A DNA stretch of 64,000 nt from Arenicola marina (taxonomy: Eukaryota > Annelida > Polychaeta > Arenicolidae), in NCBI GenBank assembly GCA_964019135.1, contig OZ025250.1, positions 53,381,357 to 53,445,356 of the forward strand. Reading direction: 5' to 3'. This document shows positions 45,101 through 56,170 of this stretch, in pieces. The notes beneath the pieces are model-generated. The model had not been told where the DNA came from. It ran no database searches and saw only the letters and a list, made by a program, of their open reading frames with translations. The stretch's first letter is position 1, and each line of letters opens with the position of its first letter. The translations under genes were made by a program, and so were the position numbers.

Positions 45101-48100
45101 AGTGCTATGTGTGTGAAAAGCCCGTCTGTGTGATCATTATCTTGACGTTGAGTGTTCTTATATCCAGCTGCCACCTCGTCGCGGTCCTCCAGCGCTATGC
45201 CAATGGAGGATGCCACTGAGAGACGTAAGTTATACAGTCAGATGTGTCTTGCTATGCGATGTGAAGTGTCAATGATGTATTGGAGTGCTATGTGTGTGAA
45301 AAGCCCGTCTGTGTGATCGTTATCTTGACGTTGAGTGTTCTCATATTCAGGGGCCACCTCGTCGCGGTCCTCCAGCGCTATGCCAATGGAGGATGCCACT
45401 GAGAGACGTAAGTTAAACAGTCAGATGTGTCTTGCTATGCGATGTGAAGTGTCAATGATGTATTGGAGTGCTATGTGTGTGAAAAGCCCGTCTGTGTGAT
45501 CGTTATCTTGACGTTGAGTGTTCTTATATTCAGGGGCCACCTCGTCGCGGTCCTCCAGCGCTATGCCAATGGAGGATGCCACTGAGAGACGTAAGTTAAA
45601 CAGTCAGATGTGTCTTGCTATGCGATGTGAAGTGTCAATGATGTATTGGAGTGCTATGTGTGTGAAAAGCCCGTCTGTGTGATCGTTATCTTGACGTTGA
45701 GTGTTCTTATATTCAGGGGCCACCTCGTCGCGGTCCTCCAGCGCTATGCCAATGGAGGATGCCACTGAGAGACGTAAGTTAAACAGTCAGATGTGTCTTG
45801 CTATGCGATGTGAAGTGTCAATGATGTATTGGAGTGCTATGTGTGTGAAAAGCCCGTCTGTGTGATCGTTATCTTGACGTTGAGTGTTCTTATATTCAGG
45901 GGCCACCTCGTCGCGGTCCTCCAGCGCTATGCCAATGGAGGATGCCACTGAGAGACGTAAGTTAAACAGTCAGATGTGTCTTGCTATGCGATGTGAAGTG
46001 TCAATGATGTATTGGAGTGCTATGTGTGTGAAAAGCCCGTCTGTGTGATCGTTATCTTGACGTTGAGTGTTCTTATATCCAGCTGCCACCTCGTCGCGGT
46101 CCTCCAGCGCTATGCCAATGGAGGATGCCACTGAGAGACGTAAGTTAAACAGTCAGATGTGTCTTGCTATGCGATGTGAAGTGTCAATGATGTATTGGAG
46201 TGCTATGTGGGTGAAAAGCCCGTCTGTGTGATCGTTATCTTGACGTTGAGTGTTCTTATATTCAGGGGCCACCTCGTCGCGGTCCTCCAGCGCTATGCCA
46301 ATGGAGGATGCCACTGAGAGACGTAAGTTAAACAGTCAGATGTGTCTTGCTATGCGATGTGAAGTGTCAATGATGTATTGGAGTGCTATGTGGGTGAAAA
46401 GCCCGTCTGTGTGATCGTTATCTTGACGTTGAGTGTTCTTATATTCAGGGGCCACCTCGTCGCGGTCCTCCAGCGCTATGCCAATGGAGGATGCCACTGA
46501 GAGACGTAAGTTAAACAGTCAGATGTGTCTTGCTATGCGATGTGAAGTGTCAATGATGTATTGGAATGTTATGTGTGTGATGTGTGTTTCTTAGCAGGCA
46601 CGATATTGAGCCGTCATGCGAAGTGCTACGTCCTCGAATGGCCCTTTGACTTGCTTTAGTGATCAGTGTGAACTGTTTTGTTTTATTGGAATATGTTATA
46701 GCTATGAGAAGTCCGACTGTGATCCAAGGAACCGGCATGCATTGCGAGCACCAGTGAGCCGTTCATGGGAAACTAAGGACGTGTTCGATTTACATAAAAC
46801 CAAAACCGATTCGCCAAATTGACTTTTCGACAGGATAGGACCGAAACCGGTTTGCTCAAAACGGTGAAACTATCAAGAGAATTGGTTTGACGGTTTCGGT
46901 TCCGCGGAATGGTCAGTTCGATCAACACATACACAATAGTTTTATCATAAATATAATGAATATAGACTTCTGGACAAAAGTATATGATGCTAATTTGTTA
47001 ACAGACAGTGCAATCGTGGGTAGAAAATGAAGCAGACAGCATATTTATCCTGGCATAACTTCATAAGCACATGGCCAATGCCAATATATATATTGAAACT
47101 GTAAACAAATGAAACTATGCGTTCGCCTTCGGGTGGGCAAACCGTTGAAACCGGTTTCAAAAACGGTTTGGCTTTCAGGTCGGTTTCAGGTAAATCGAAC
47201 ACGCTCCAAGACCCCACCCCCAACTGAGTCTTTCTCATGGTTGCCTGTGAATAGGCCTACCTATGAGGGCATAACCATACTAGAATAACTCGCTCATCTC
47301 AAGATATCAGGAGACCACTTCGCAATGATCATTGTGCACAAGTGAATTGCGCACATTGGCATTTTCACTGTTTGCACTATTGTAATCTCTTGCAGGTATC
47401 TCGTCGCCAGAAGAGCTGAGTGGGGAGGCGACCGAAGCCAGTAAGTTGCATTGAAAAGATGTGTTTTAGATACAAACAGATCGTTTCCTACTGTAGATGT
47501 AACCTCTGTTTAACAATTACGTTATTCTTATACACATTTAACTTGTTGGACCCGTGTTATGGTAGTAACCCGGGGAGCAGAAAAGTGATGGTCAGCAGGT
47601 GCGGTGGCCGTCTAGTAGCATGAAAAGCCAGTGATTCTCAGTAGTCTATTATATGCTTATGTGTGTGTGCTCAACGGCGGTGACACAACTGAAAAAACTC
47701 TAAATCTACGAAAAACACGTGAAAAAAGTCACCAGGGGCTTCCAAAAGTTGAGAAACTCATTTGAGAAGGTCTGCAGATCAAGAGGACAAAGATTGGGTT
47801 CTCCATTCAAGAGTGGCGAGCCCGCATTAAAACTTAAAAAGTTTTCCACGATGCAAGAAGGCGTTAGACCAGGCCGCCATTGTCTGCAGGGGCATGCTAC
47901 TGGTCGTACGCCTGTGCCTCCTGTACAGCCTTTTGTGCACGGTCGGCACTGAACCAGGCACCAATGGTTGGCCTCTTCCTGAGCAAAAGGGCAGTTCAGA
48001 GTCGCGTACCACTGGGCTCAGCTCATTCTGTGAGGAGAAGGGCGACGGCCCAGATTGGTTGGTTGAATATTCAGGACGCTTTAACCACCTTGAATCATAT

Positions 48101-49124
48101 AGCGTCAATGGGATAAGTAAGGGAGAATGGAGCTATGTTCCCGGGGTAATTTCCTTTGTGAAACTTTTGTGTTCATGACGCACAGTGCCGGTGTTACCCA
48201 GGAAACGTCTAATATCAGATAACAATGAGCTACAGTTGAGTGATAGTTCGCTGTGAGTAGCCATGTCAAAGTGCCCGACTACTATGTTGGCAAGAGCGCT
48301 CAATGTTATGTTTAATGTAGTCATCCACGCCCAAATATTATTGTCATGTACTACGCAAGGCACCGTCTGTCTGACTTGTTCCCATCATGGAGAAATGGAG
48401 GGGGTCGTTTTCCCACCAAAATTCTCTCATAGGGTCCCATGTTAAAATTTGGGATTGTTTTGCAGAAAAATTATACAAGCGATTTGCAAAATGTAAAGAC
48501 TGTGTACAAGGTACATATAGGCCCAATACGTGAAATAATTTGCAGCGTGATTAAATGGAAACTGAACGTTCTAGCGATTTCCCCGATGTTTGGTCGTATC
48601 TTTCAATGGTTAAGCAAATTTCAAAAAATGGCCGTTCCGCATCTGTTTGTAAATTTGGAAGTCGATATCTTAATGCATTCGAAAGATAATACATGTACAT
48701 ACATACATACATACATACATACATACATACATACATACATACATACATACATACATACATACAGAGTAACCGAACACACTGACGTAAGACAAAAATCGAA
48801 GATTTTAGTCTTAACAATGTGGGAACTATTTATTGCTGTAAGCTAGACCTAGCTACCTCATGGCTTGACTGTCAATTGATGCAATTTTAACTCGCTTCTT
48901 TGGTTGTTGTAGGAATCCTACTAGAGAGCCTGACAGCGACCGCCGCTATTGTGCCCGAAGAACCCCAACAACAGGATGTTTTCCCAGTACAAAGAGTCGT
49001 GTCGAAGAAGCGGTCGAGGGGTAAAACCATGTACAAGGTACTATGGGAGGATTTGTCCGTGACATGGGAACCCGTGGCAAATGTGCCTGCAGCGCTGAGA
49101 CGTGGGGTGAAGTATGAAAGTTAG
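42132..49124 (+). CDS. TFII-I-like protein with one GTF2I repeat, tandem Ser-rich exons and a C-terminal chromodomain (422 codons)
   Basis: Exons: 42132-42242, 42641-42791, 43200-43274, 44247-44420, 44878-44922, eight 57-nt exons (45168, 45351, 45534, 45717, 45900, 46083, 46266 and 46449), 47396-47440 and 48913-49124. Every junction is GT..AG and from exon 3 on all exons are phase 1 to 1. Start context is CCAAGATGG. Residues 28-88 ([20 protein letters not shown] ... [11 protein letters not shown]) match the TFII-I N-terminal region. Residues of about 95-170 form a GTF2I repeat ([44 protein letters not shown]). Residues 186-337 are eight copies of a 19-residue [20 protein letters not shown] unit. 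The C-terminus is a chromodomain ([20 protein letters not shown] then [16 protein letters not shown]) with F and W kept at two aromatic-cage positions and L at the third. The stop is TAG at 49122. Likely a nuclear, chromatin-binding transcription factor. Domain calls are by pattern recognition. Confidence 0.82.
45072..46590 (+). repeat. Eight exact 183-bp tandem units, each carrying one 57-nt exon
   Basis: Acceptor-to-acceptor distance is exactly 183 bases in all seven steps. Each unit is a 57-nt exon plus a 126-nt intron. Units are almost identical, introns included, so the array is recent or homogenised. Units 1 and 6 share TATCCAG|CTGCC at the acceptor; the other six have TTCAG|GGGCC. Introns ahead of exons 7 and 8 share a TGTGGGTGAAAAG variant. 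Exon number can change without breaking the frame because 57 is divisible by three. Confidence 0.93.
46777..47207. mobile_element. MITE in an intron of the TFII-I-like gene
   Basis: The left end, ggacgtgttcgatttacat, is inverted at the right end (ggagcgtgttcgatttacct when reverse complemented). Repeated aaccggttt and gaaaccg motifs lie just inside both ends. It is non-coding; superfamily not decided. Confidence 0.6.
47894..48116 (+). CDS. Possible signal-peptide exon inside the last TFII-I-like intron
   Basis: An ATG at 47894 opens [18 protein letters not shown], which looks like a signal peptide. About 56 polar residues follow, and the segment ends at a good donor (ATA A|GTAAGG at 48117). 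No partner exon was found and the start context is ordinary. It could be the first exon of a nested secreted-protein gene, a transposon fragment or chance. Confidence 0.2.
48690..48810 (-). repeat. (CATA)n microsatellite with dispersed-repeat flank
   Basis: About 18 tandem CATA units run from 48690 to 48762. They are followed by a minus-strand copy of the GATTTTTGTCTTACGTC family also seen near 1215-1290 and 4208-4330. At 1215-1290 and here the copy adjoins CATA-rich sequence, so the microsatellite may belong to the element. Confidence 0.7.
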
Positions 49125-49139
49125 TATCTATGTAGGGAG

Positions 49140-50654
49140 CGTGGTCGTTTTTATTGCGCCTTTGTCGATTTTTCCAAGGCTTTCGACTCCGTACCTCACT
49201 ATAAATTATGGCATCGACTGATAAATGAGGGAATTCATGGTAAGATTCTAGCTATATTAAGATCAATGTACTCAAAACTTAAATCCTGCATCAAAACAAA
49301 GAACAGACTCAGTGATTTCTTTGACTGTGAAATAGGAACGCGACAAGGCTGCATGCTTAGTCCATTTCTCTTTACCCTTTATATAAACGAACTTGAGAAT
49401 ATGCTTCGGGAACAAAATTCAAATGGCCTTTTTATTGATGAGATATATCCTGGTATATTTGTATTAATGTATGCTGAGGATATCGCTCTTGTAAATGACA
49501 CGGTTGGGAGGCTGCAAAGTGAGTTAAATGTATTAGGCGATTTTTGTAAAAACTATGATTTAAAATTGAATTTGAGAAGAACTAAAGTCATTGTATTCCG
49601 TAGAGGTGGTATTCTAAGGCGAAATGAAAAGTGGTTTTTTGATGGTCAACCAGTCGAGGTCACAACTTATTATAAATATCTCGGCATTGTGTTTTCTTCG
49701 TCCTTGAGTTGGTCTCCCGCGTTAAAGAACCTCTCCAGTCAAGCTGAGCGTGGACTGATGCTTGTAAAGAAAGTAATGAAACAGTGTGGAGATATTCCAA
49801 TTAATATATGTTTTGATCTCTTTGATAAAATGATCCTGCCTATACTCCTGTACGCGTCAGAAATTTGGGGATGTGAATACAGAAAACCCATAGAAAAATG
49901 CCACATCCGATTCTGTAAATATGTTCTGCAGCTGCCGCGGCAAACTCCCGACTGAGCTGCTCTTGGGGAGTGTGGGCGGGCGCCTCTGTATGTTTGGTAC
50001 ATCAGCAGGAGTGTGAGATTTTGGTTGAAATTGGTGACTGCTGAAAGACACGGTTATACCCAAGCTGTTTATAAAACTTTGTTTAATTTGTGTGAAGCCG
50101 GAAAGCAAACTTGGGCATCAAAAATTAAAACACTACTATTTAGATTTGGATTTGGCCATGTTTGGCTCTCACAGGGAGTAGCTGATGTTGGCTTATTTTT
50201 GAATTTATTTAACCAACGGATGCATGATGTCTCCTGTCAGGAATGGCGAGCAGATATCAATAGCCTGTCTAAGCTTGATACTTATTGTTGTTTTAAATCA
50301 GAGTTAAAATGTGAGCTATATCTAACTTGTGTTGTAAATCGGAAGCATAGGATCGCATTAAGTAAATTCCGATGTTCTTCTCATAAACTGGCAATCGAAC
50401 GTTTAAGGGGAAAGGAACCAAGAGAACGACGACTCTGTAAATACTGTTTGACTTTAGGTGTCAGTGAAATCGAAGATGAAAATCATTTGTTAACTACGTG
50501 CCCTCTATATGCGAATATAAGATCCCACTATCTCAGTTCTTGCAACCTGTCTAAATTTGAGGGTCAGCAACTTATTAAAAATAGAGATACTACGATTGTC
50601 AGAAATGTCGCGGCATTCATTTATCAGGCGTTCAAGTTGCACTGGGATCTGTAA
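49140..50654 (+). pseudogene. Reverse transcriptase and C-terminal region of LINE A, one in-frame stop
   Basis: One frame runs from FVDFSKAFDSV (RT motif) through GTRQGCMLSPFLFTLYINEL and MYAEDIALV to a zinc-type C-terminus (CKYCLTLG..EIEDENHLLTTCPLY). It is broken only by TGA at 49953-49955. The catalytic motif reads YAED where family members have YADD, so the first of the two catalytic aspartates is changed to glutamate. There is no endonuclease (5' truncation) and no RNase H. The RT pattern and C-terminal Cys-His motif resemble CR1/L2-group LINEs of invertebrates. The copy is inactive. Confidence 0.85.
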
Positions 50655-50696
50655 TTGTAAGTCGGTTCTTATATCGTTCATTTATTGTTGTACACA

Positions 50697-51880
50697 AAAG
50701 TGGTATTTCCATGGAAAGGAAATTGAGGTCATAGCTTATTACAAATACTTGGGCATTATTTTCTCTAGTCGGCTATGTTGTACTAAAGCTCAGCAGAATA
50801 TTGCTACTCAGGCAAACAAAGCAGTATCGGTTATATTACAAGTGTCAAAATGTACCAAATTTTTCGATATTGATATGCTCTGGATGTTTTTTGACAAAAT
50901 GGTTGTGCCAATCCTAACTTATGGTAGCGAAGTATGGGAATACAGTACTCATTGGTGTATAGAAAATGTTCAGAATAATTTTTGTAGGAGAGTTCTGCAG
51001 CTCCCGAGTTACACCTCTAGCGTGGCTGTAAGGGGCGAGTGTGGAAGACATCCAATTAGAGTAGTCTGTGTAGAAAGATTATTGAAATACTGGTGCAAAC
51101 TTATATACATGGATGAATCTAGACTACCCAGAGCCTGTTATATCATGATTTACAACCTTGATAGATTCGGCAGATCGACTTGGGCTACACATGTTAGAGA
51201 TATATTGTTTAAGTTAGGATTTGGTATTTGTTGGATATCTCAAGATGTTGGAAATGTAAATGTCTTCATGAATGAAGTAAAACAGAGATTAAGAGACACT
51301 TCCCAACAAGAATGGCAATCTGATATGGATAGCTCCAGCAAACTTAGAACACTAGCTCAATTTAAGTTATTACTAGAGCCAGAATTATATTTGAGGTGTG
51401 GTAACGTTATCAGTCACAGAAGGGCACTAGCCAGGCTGAGGCGATCGGCTCATAGCTTAGAAATTGAAAGGGGTAGGCATTGTAATATAGAGCCACAAGA
51501 TAGGTATTGCAAATTCTGTTTTAAACATGGGAAATATCTTGTGGAAGACGAATATCATTTTACTCTGGTGTGCCCATTATATGCCTCAAGTCGGGATAAT
51601 AGACTGCCAAAAGTATATACACGGTACCCCTCTTCAGAAAATTTTAACAGACTCTTTAGCAGTAAAAAACGACAACGTTGTTATGACTTTAGCCAGTTTT
51701 GTTTACGAAGCATTCAACATAAGAGAGTCATTTTTATCATCGCTGTAGTTGATATAGACTTGTATATATTTGTATTTGCACGTTATCTATATGCATTTTG
51801 AACCGAAAACTGTACATATGTACCATGGGCGTTGTGCCTAAAGTACTTAATAAACATTATTATTATTATTATTATTATTA
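50697..51880 (+). pseudogene. LINE B, a relative nested in the 3' UTR of LINE A
   Basis: The sequence tgtacaca at 50689-50696 recurs at 51881-51888 as a probable 8-bp target duplication. The body reads KWYFHGKEIEVIAYYKYLGI ... VLQLPSYTS ... CKFCFKHG..LVEDEYHFTLVCPLY. This parallels the second half of LINE A but is clearly diverged. A frame change near 51640 moves the true C-terminus (SFVYEAFNIRE) into another frame. The 3' end carries AATAAAC and an (ATT)n tail at 51849-51880. Confidence 0.8.
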
Positions 51881-53547
51881 TGTACACATATCTGTACTCT
51901 TTGGCCCAAGGCCTAAACGGTGCAATAAAAGATTCTTCTACATGAAGTATGAAAGTTAGGTGTGCATGTCTAAATGTTTGATTTTCATCGAATCGTTTCT
52001 TTTATGCTTGTCGCCAGTAAGGCAAAGTGGGCTAATCTCGACCTCTTAAGACAAAACCACGTCTATTTTCTTTAATTATGTGAAATAAACTTAGTTTTTG
52101 TTCAAACAGTAAACCATGGTATTCAAATAATATAGGTCACCTAGAATGGAGCCATAGTACAGCGTCCCCGTTTATTGTGTTTATACTCGAGGTCAGATGT
52201 CAGAGTTCCCTCTCGAGTGTTGTCTTCAGGGTGTGGCCTAGCTAGGGCCCCAACCCATGGCGCGTCGGATCTATTGCGCTGAGATTCTCGTGTCAAGGTT
52301 TCACAGTACAGTGACACCCCAGTTGCATGACAGCGCCATTATTTCATTCTGTAACCAGGGCCAAAGTACAGGGCCCGACTGTAGGGAGCTTAGTCGCTTC
52401 TTTATGAGGGCCGTAGTGCAACGTCCCACGTTCTCAATGCTGGTAAAGGTACCCACTATGCTTCTTGTATATAAATTTGAATGTACCGGTTTTACTCGTG
52501 TTTGTAGGTCACTGGGTCACAGTATAGTGCCTCAAGGGACGGGAATAATCGCCTCATATAGACATGTAATTTGCCAGTGGAAAGGGCCGTAGTACAACGT
52601 CCCGGTTTCTCCTGTTCGCGTACGCACTCCGGTTTATATATTTACGTAATGTACAGGCGATCTCTTATGTAGGTATGTCATAGGTCCACAGTAGAGTGGA
52701 CAAACGCGCCTCACATGGCCAGTACAGCCGTATGCTGTGACTTCCCGTTGTGCTCCGATTGATCATGTATCATTGTATATTAAATATGCAGACCTGTATC
52801 AGCGCGCAATGCAAGCCTTACTGCAAACCCACCTCTGTGGTTTGCCAAGCTACTTGCATTCTTTTCTGTTAGTTAGTATAGTTACTAGTTCTTCATAGCC
52901 GCCCACTTTACTGTTACGCTTATCTACGGTTCCTTCATCCCCGGCGGCCTCCTTTACGCTAGTCCCCACCAGAGACATTTACTTGAGTCCACATAGACGT
53001 CAGGTTCACTGTCTCCGGGCGGGACCCCTCTGACTCCACGAGTCTAGTCCCTGGTAGGATGGCGTATCTGCCCTGGTGGCTACTCGCCTGGCCGTTCTTT
53101 CCTACCGCAGTAGCGTTAAACCATCCTGCCGGGGACGCCTTTCACATCGCCATTAGACCGTCGCTGGTCATCCCGCCCTGCCGCCGTCCCTGCCATCCCA
53201 GGTTCTTGGGTCGGCGCCGGGAATCTCAGGCCAGTGACCCTGATCGGCCCTTGTCCCTTCGCGGGTCCTCTGCCCACGGCGTCAAGCCTGCTCCGCTGAG
53301 CAGCACCGTTCCCGAGGCCGTCCCTCGGGAACCCCTATCCACTACCCGTGGACCCGGCCTTGCATGCGGCCATCAGTCCCCACTGGGACCACTAGCCCTC
53401 ACGGGCCTCTTAACACATCCTTTACCCATACACCGCCATCCCTTCTTGCTCTTTGGGGGCTCTCATGCTGTGCACCTCGGTCTGTTGTGACTGACCTCGC
53501 TACACGCACTCGTTTGGTAATGCAATATGCCATAATGGCATTCCTAT

Positions 53548-53830
53548 CATTCGGGGCATATTTTACGCCCCCAAACACGGTCAACTGTGCTGGGGGTAGC
53601 TGCCAGACAGTACAGTTATTCATCACCAGCCGGGGCACTTCGCCCCCAAATTAACTGTACAGCGTCGGTATGCCACACAGTACAGCCAACCATTCGGGGC
53701 ATATTTACGCCCCCCAAATATGGTCAACTGTGCTGTGTCCAGCTGCCGGACGGTACAGGTTTTCATCACTTTTTGGGGCATTACGGCCTCAAATTAACTG
53801 TACAGAGTCTAGCTGCCGCACAGTGCAGTA
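53548..53830. repeat. Two tandem copies of a unit of about 145 bp
   Basis: Both copies contain ttcggggcatatttacgccc-type sequence, ggtcaactgtgctg, agctgcc and aaattaactgtacag. They lie inside the inverted-repeat element. Confidence 0.65.
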
Positions 53831-54030
53831 AGTGGGTAAGATTCTATGCCCAGTTGGCCAAACAAATACATAGATGTATTTCATGTAAATAAAAAAAAAA
53901 TTATATCTCGAATAAACTGTGTTTGTTGTTTCATGAAATATGATTTGATAGAAAAACCGAAAACCTAGGCAGATTGTGGGGAGTGCTCATTTTCTGAAAG
54001 GCAGTGGGGGCCATGGTCGAACCTCGACCC

Positions 54031-54460
54031 CCGTGGTCTAACCTCGACCCCCTGGGATAGGTGGGTGATTCAATCTGCATATCGTGATTTTCAGTGTGCG
54101 AAAGCAACAATATTAATTCACATAACTGTGCCTCTTATGCCCAACGGTAGATAAAGCATTCCCTTGAAACTATATTTATTAGTCTTATTACACGGGTGGT
54201 CATAACGCAAAGTTAGAATACTTCATGGGCCATCATGCCAAGGGAATGTCATTTGGAACAGCTGCGTTACGAAGCCAAAATAACTCATTTATGTTACAAC
54301 ACATTTAAATATTAGTCAACGTCAGAATATGCGGAAGCAGGGCCGGACATTTATTGCTGCATGTAATTGTGACCATCCACTGCTAAAACATGATATATTT
54401 TTATAACATATTGTTAGAAAATGACGTTAAATTAAAGAGGGGATCGAGGTTAGACCACGG
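54031..54460. repeat. Inner inverted repeat
   Basis: The sequence ccgtggtctaacctcgaccc (54031-54050) is inverted at 54441-54460 with one change. The roughly 390-base interior is AT-rich. It could be a smaller element nested in the 2.85-kb one, or part of its subterminal repeats. Confidence 0.55.
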
Positions 54461-54869
54461 TCGTGAAAAAGATGGGGTAACCTCGATCTCGCACAAGGTC
54501 AAGGTCGATCTGGGGAAGAACTGTCACGATGTCACACATGTTGTAAACATCGTCTGCTGTCACTTAATAAATTATGATCCTCAGTGTTAATCAGGCATAC
54601 TGCTTGCTTTTGAAACTCATGTATCTTAACTTTTGAGATAAGCTGCAAAAGCACGTGTTAATGTAGGGTTGCATGACTTATTTAATTCAAATTGGATAAA
54701 AAATTACATGTCTATAATCCAGCTTGTCTGTGTCTAGTTACCAGGGGCATCTCTAAGATTGTTATTGTAAAATCCATTGTGCGAAAAAATATGGATTGGT
54801 GACATCATCAATAAAAATAGCACATGGGGGTCGAGGTTACCCAAGGATCGAGATTATCCCACTTTGCCT

Positions 54870-55440
54870 TAGTAGAGTATTGTAACGCACAAGTGGTCTG
54901 GTCCTGTGAGTTTAATCTGGTCATGCTGTGCATTATTGCATTCCGTGGGATTACGTGTGTTGCCTATCCCGTGAGATTCAGTGTCCGGTGAGAATTATTG
55001 CATCGCGTGTGTAGAGCATCTCGTGAGGTTTAATGTTATCCTGTGTCTCGTGTAATTCCGTGTGTTTTCCTATCCCATGTGTTCCTGGGTGATTGTAAGG
55101 CCGAGTGCGGAATTCCCATACGTTTCAATAAGTCTTGGTATGGTAAAGAATTCTTAGGAGGGCAATACTACTTTGTTATGAGTTGAAAGGCTCTACATTC
55201 CTAATTTCTATATAATTATAAGAGTTTTAGCAGGAAGTTTTCTCAACCAACGCTAAGTATGCCAGTAAAATGGCCTACATCGTAAGCTTACGGAGCTGTT
55301 TTAAGCCTTGTCTGTGCATAGCGCTGGCGCTCTTTAACAGTTTTTCTAAAGAATAAGAGTTGTGTATCGAGGACAACCTGTCTAACTGTCCCAATATTGA
55401 CAACGTTTTGAACAAGTATACTTGAGTACGTTTGGTTGTA
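54870..55440. other. No feature recognised
   Basis: Mixed sequence with short phrases such as cgtgtg and ccgtg...atcc repeated loosely between 54890 and 55090. No coding frame, RNA gene or clear element was seen. Confidence 0.4.
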
Positions 55441-56170
55441 GCTTTTATTTAATGTTTGGGGTGGTTATTGTCGCTCTTTATACCTTTTATGACTGTAATG
55501 TGTCATGGTTATGGTTAAGGCTTTAAGGAACATTATATTACAGAAGTATTGATAAGTAGGTCTTGCTTGTAACTTTAGTCGATATAATTATGTCATGGTC
55601 ATTGAGGCTCAAAGAACATCATATATACAAGTACCTGATAAGTACGTTTTCTCTGTAGCTTAATGAATATAATTTGTCATTGTTATTGTTGCCGAAGGAA
55701 CATTATATAAAAGTATCTGAGGAGCACGTTTTGGTTGTAACTTTTGTCAATATTATTCTGACATTGCCATTAAGGCTCAAAGAACATCATATATACAAGT
55801 ACCTGATAAGTACGTTTTCTCTGTAGCATAATGAATATAATTTGTCATTGTTATTGTTGCCGAAGGAACATTATATAAAAGTATCTGAGGAGCACGTTTT
55901 GGTTGTAACTTTTGTTAATATTATTCTGTCATTGTCATTAAGACTTAAAGCACATTATTTATACAAGTACCTGATAAGTGCGACCGCTTCTTTTCATGAA
56001 TATCATTTGTCATGGTTATTGTCGCTCAAAGAATATCATATACAAGTATCTGATGAGTATGTTTTGTTTGTAGCTGTTATGATTATAATTTTTTGGGTTT
56101 CTGTCGCTCAAAGAACACTAGGTCTAGGTGCACAATTTGGGGAGTACAAACATTTTTCGTATTGTATCAA
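55440..56170 (+). repeat. Degenerate tandem repeat, about 168-bp period with half-units
   Basis: Recurring phrases are aatgaatataatttgtcatt, gaggagcacgttttggttgt and aagaacatcatatatacaag. Two full units (starting near 55655 and 55823) are close copies; flanking half-units are more diverged. Confidence 0.75.

Larger units (their letters stand above)
49125..51942 (+). mobile_element. CR1-like LINE A, with a second LINE nested inside, flanked by a 17-bp target duplication
   Basis: The sequence tgaagtatgaaagttag occurs at 49108-49124 and again at 51943-51959, directly flanking the element. The left copy ends with the TAG stop of the TFII-I-like gene. Element A comprises a 5'-truncated reverse transcriptase ORF, a 3' UTR interrupted by element B, and a 3' end (ttggcccaaggcctaaacgg then tgcaataaaa). 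The preserved duplication suggests a fairly recent insertion. Confidence 0.85.
52020..54869. mobile_element. 2.85-kb inverted-repeat DNA element with TA target duplication
   Basis: The left end aggcaaagtgggctaatctc is matched by the inverted right end aggcaaagtgggataatctc, with continued similarity for a few more bases. TA flanks both sides (52018-52019 and 54870-54871), as in Tc1/mariner-type insertions. No transposase domain was found, so it is non-autonomous. Inside are a GC-rich stretch with a 143-codon ORF at 53059, a pair of tandem repeats of about 145 bases (53548-53830), and recurring taacctcgacccc motifs that also occur near the right end. Confidence 0.65.

Noticed and set aside
46595..46822. 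Additional TFII-I-like exon after the tandem array (ORF 46616-46822)
   Set aside because: An acceptor-like CTTAGCAG exists, but no donor keeps phase 1 before a stop, and part of it lies in the MITE at 46777.
53059..53490. 143-codon ORF starting with a hydrophobic stretch (MAYLPWWLLAWPFFP)
   Set aside because: It lies inside the TA-flanked inverted-repeat element in GC-rich sequence, where open frames are common. No domain or splice support.
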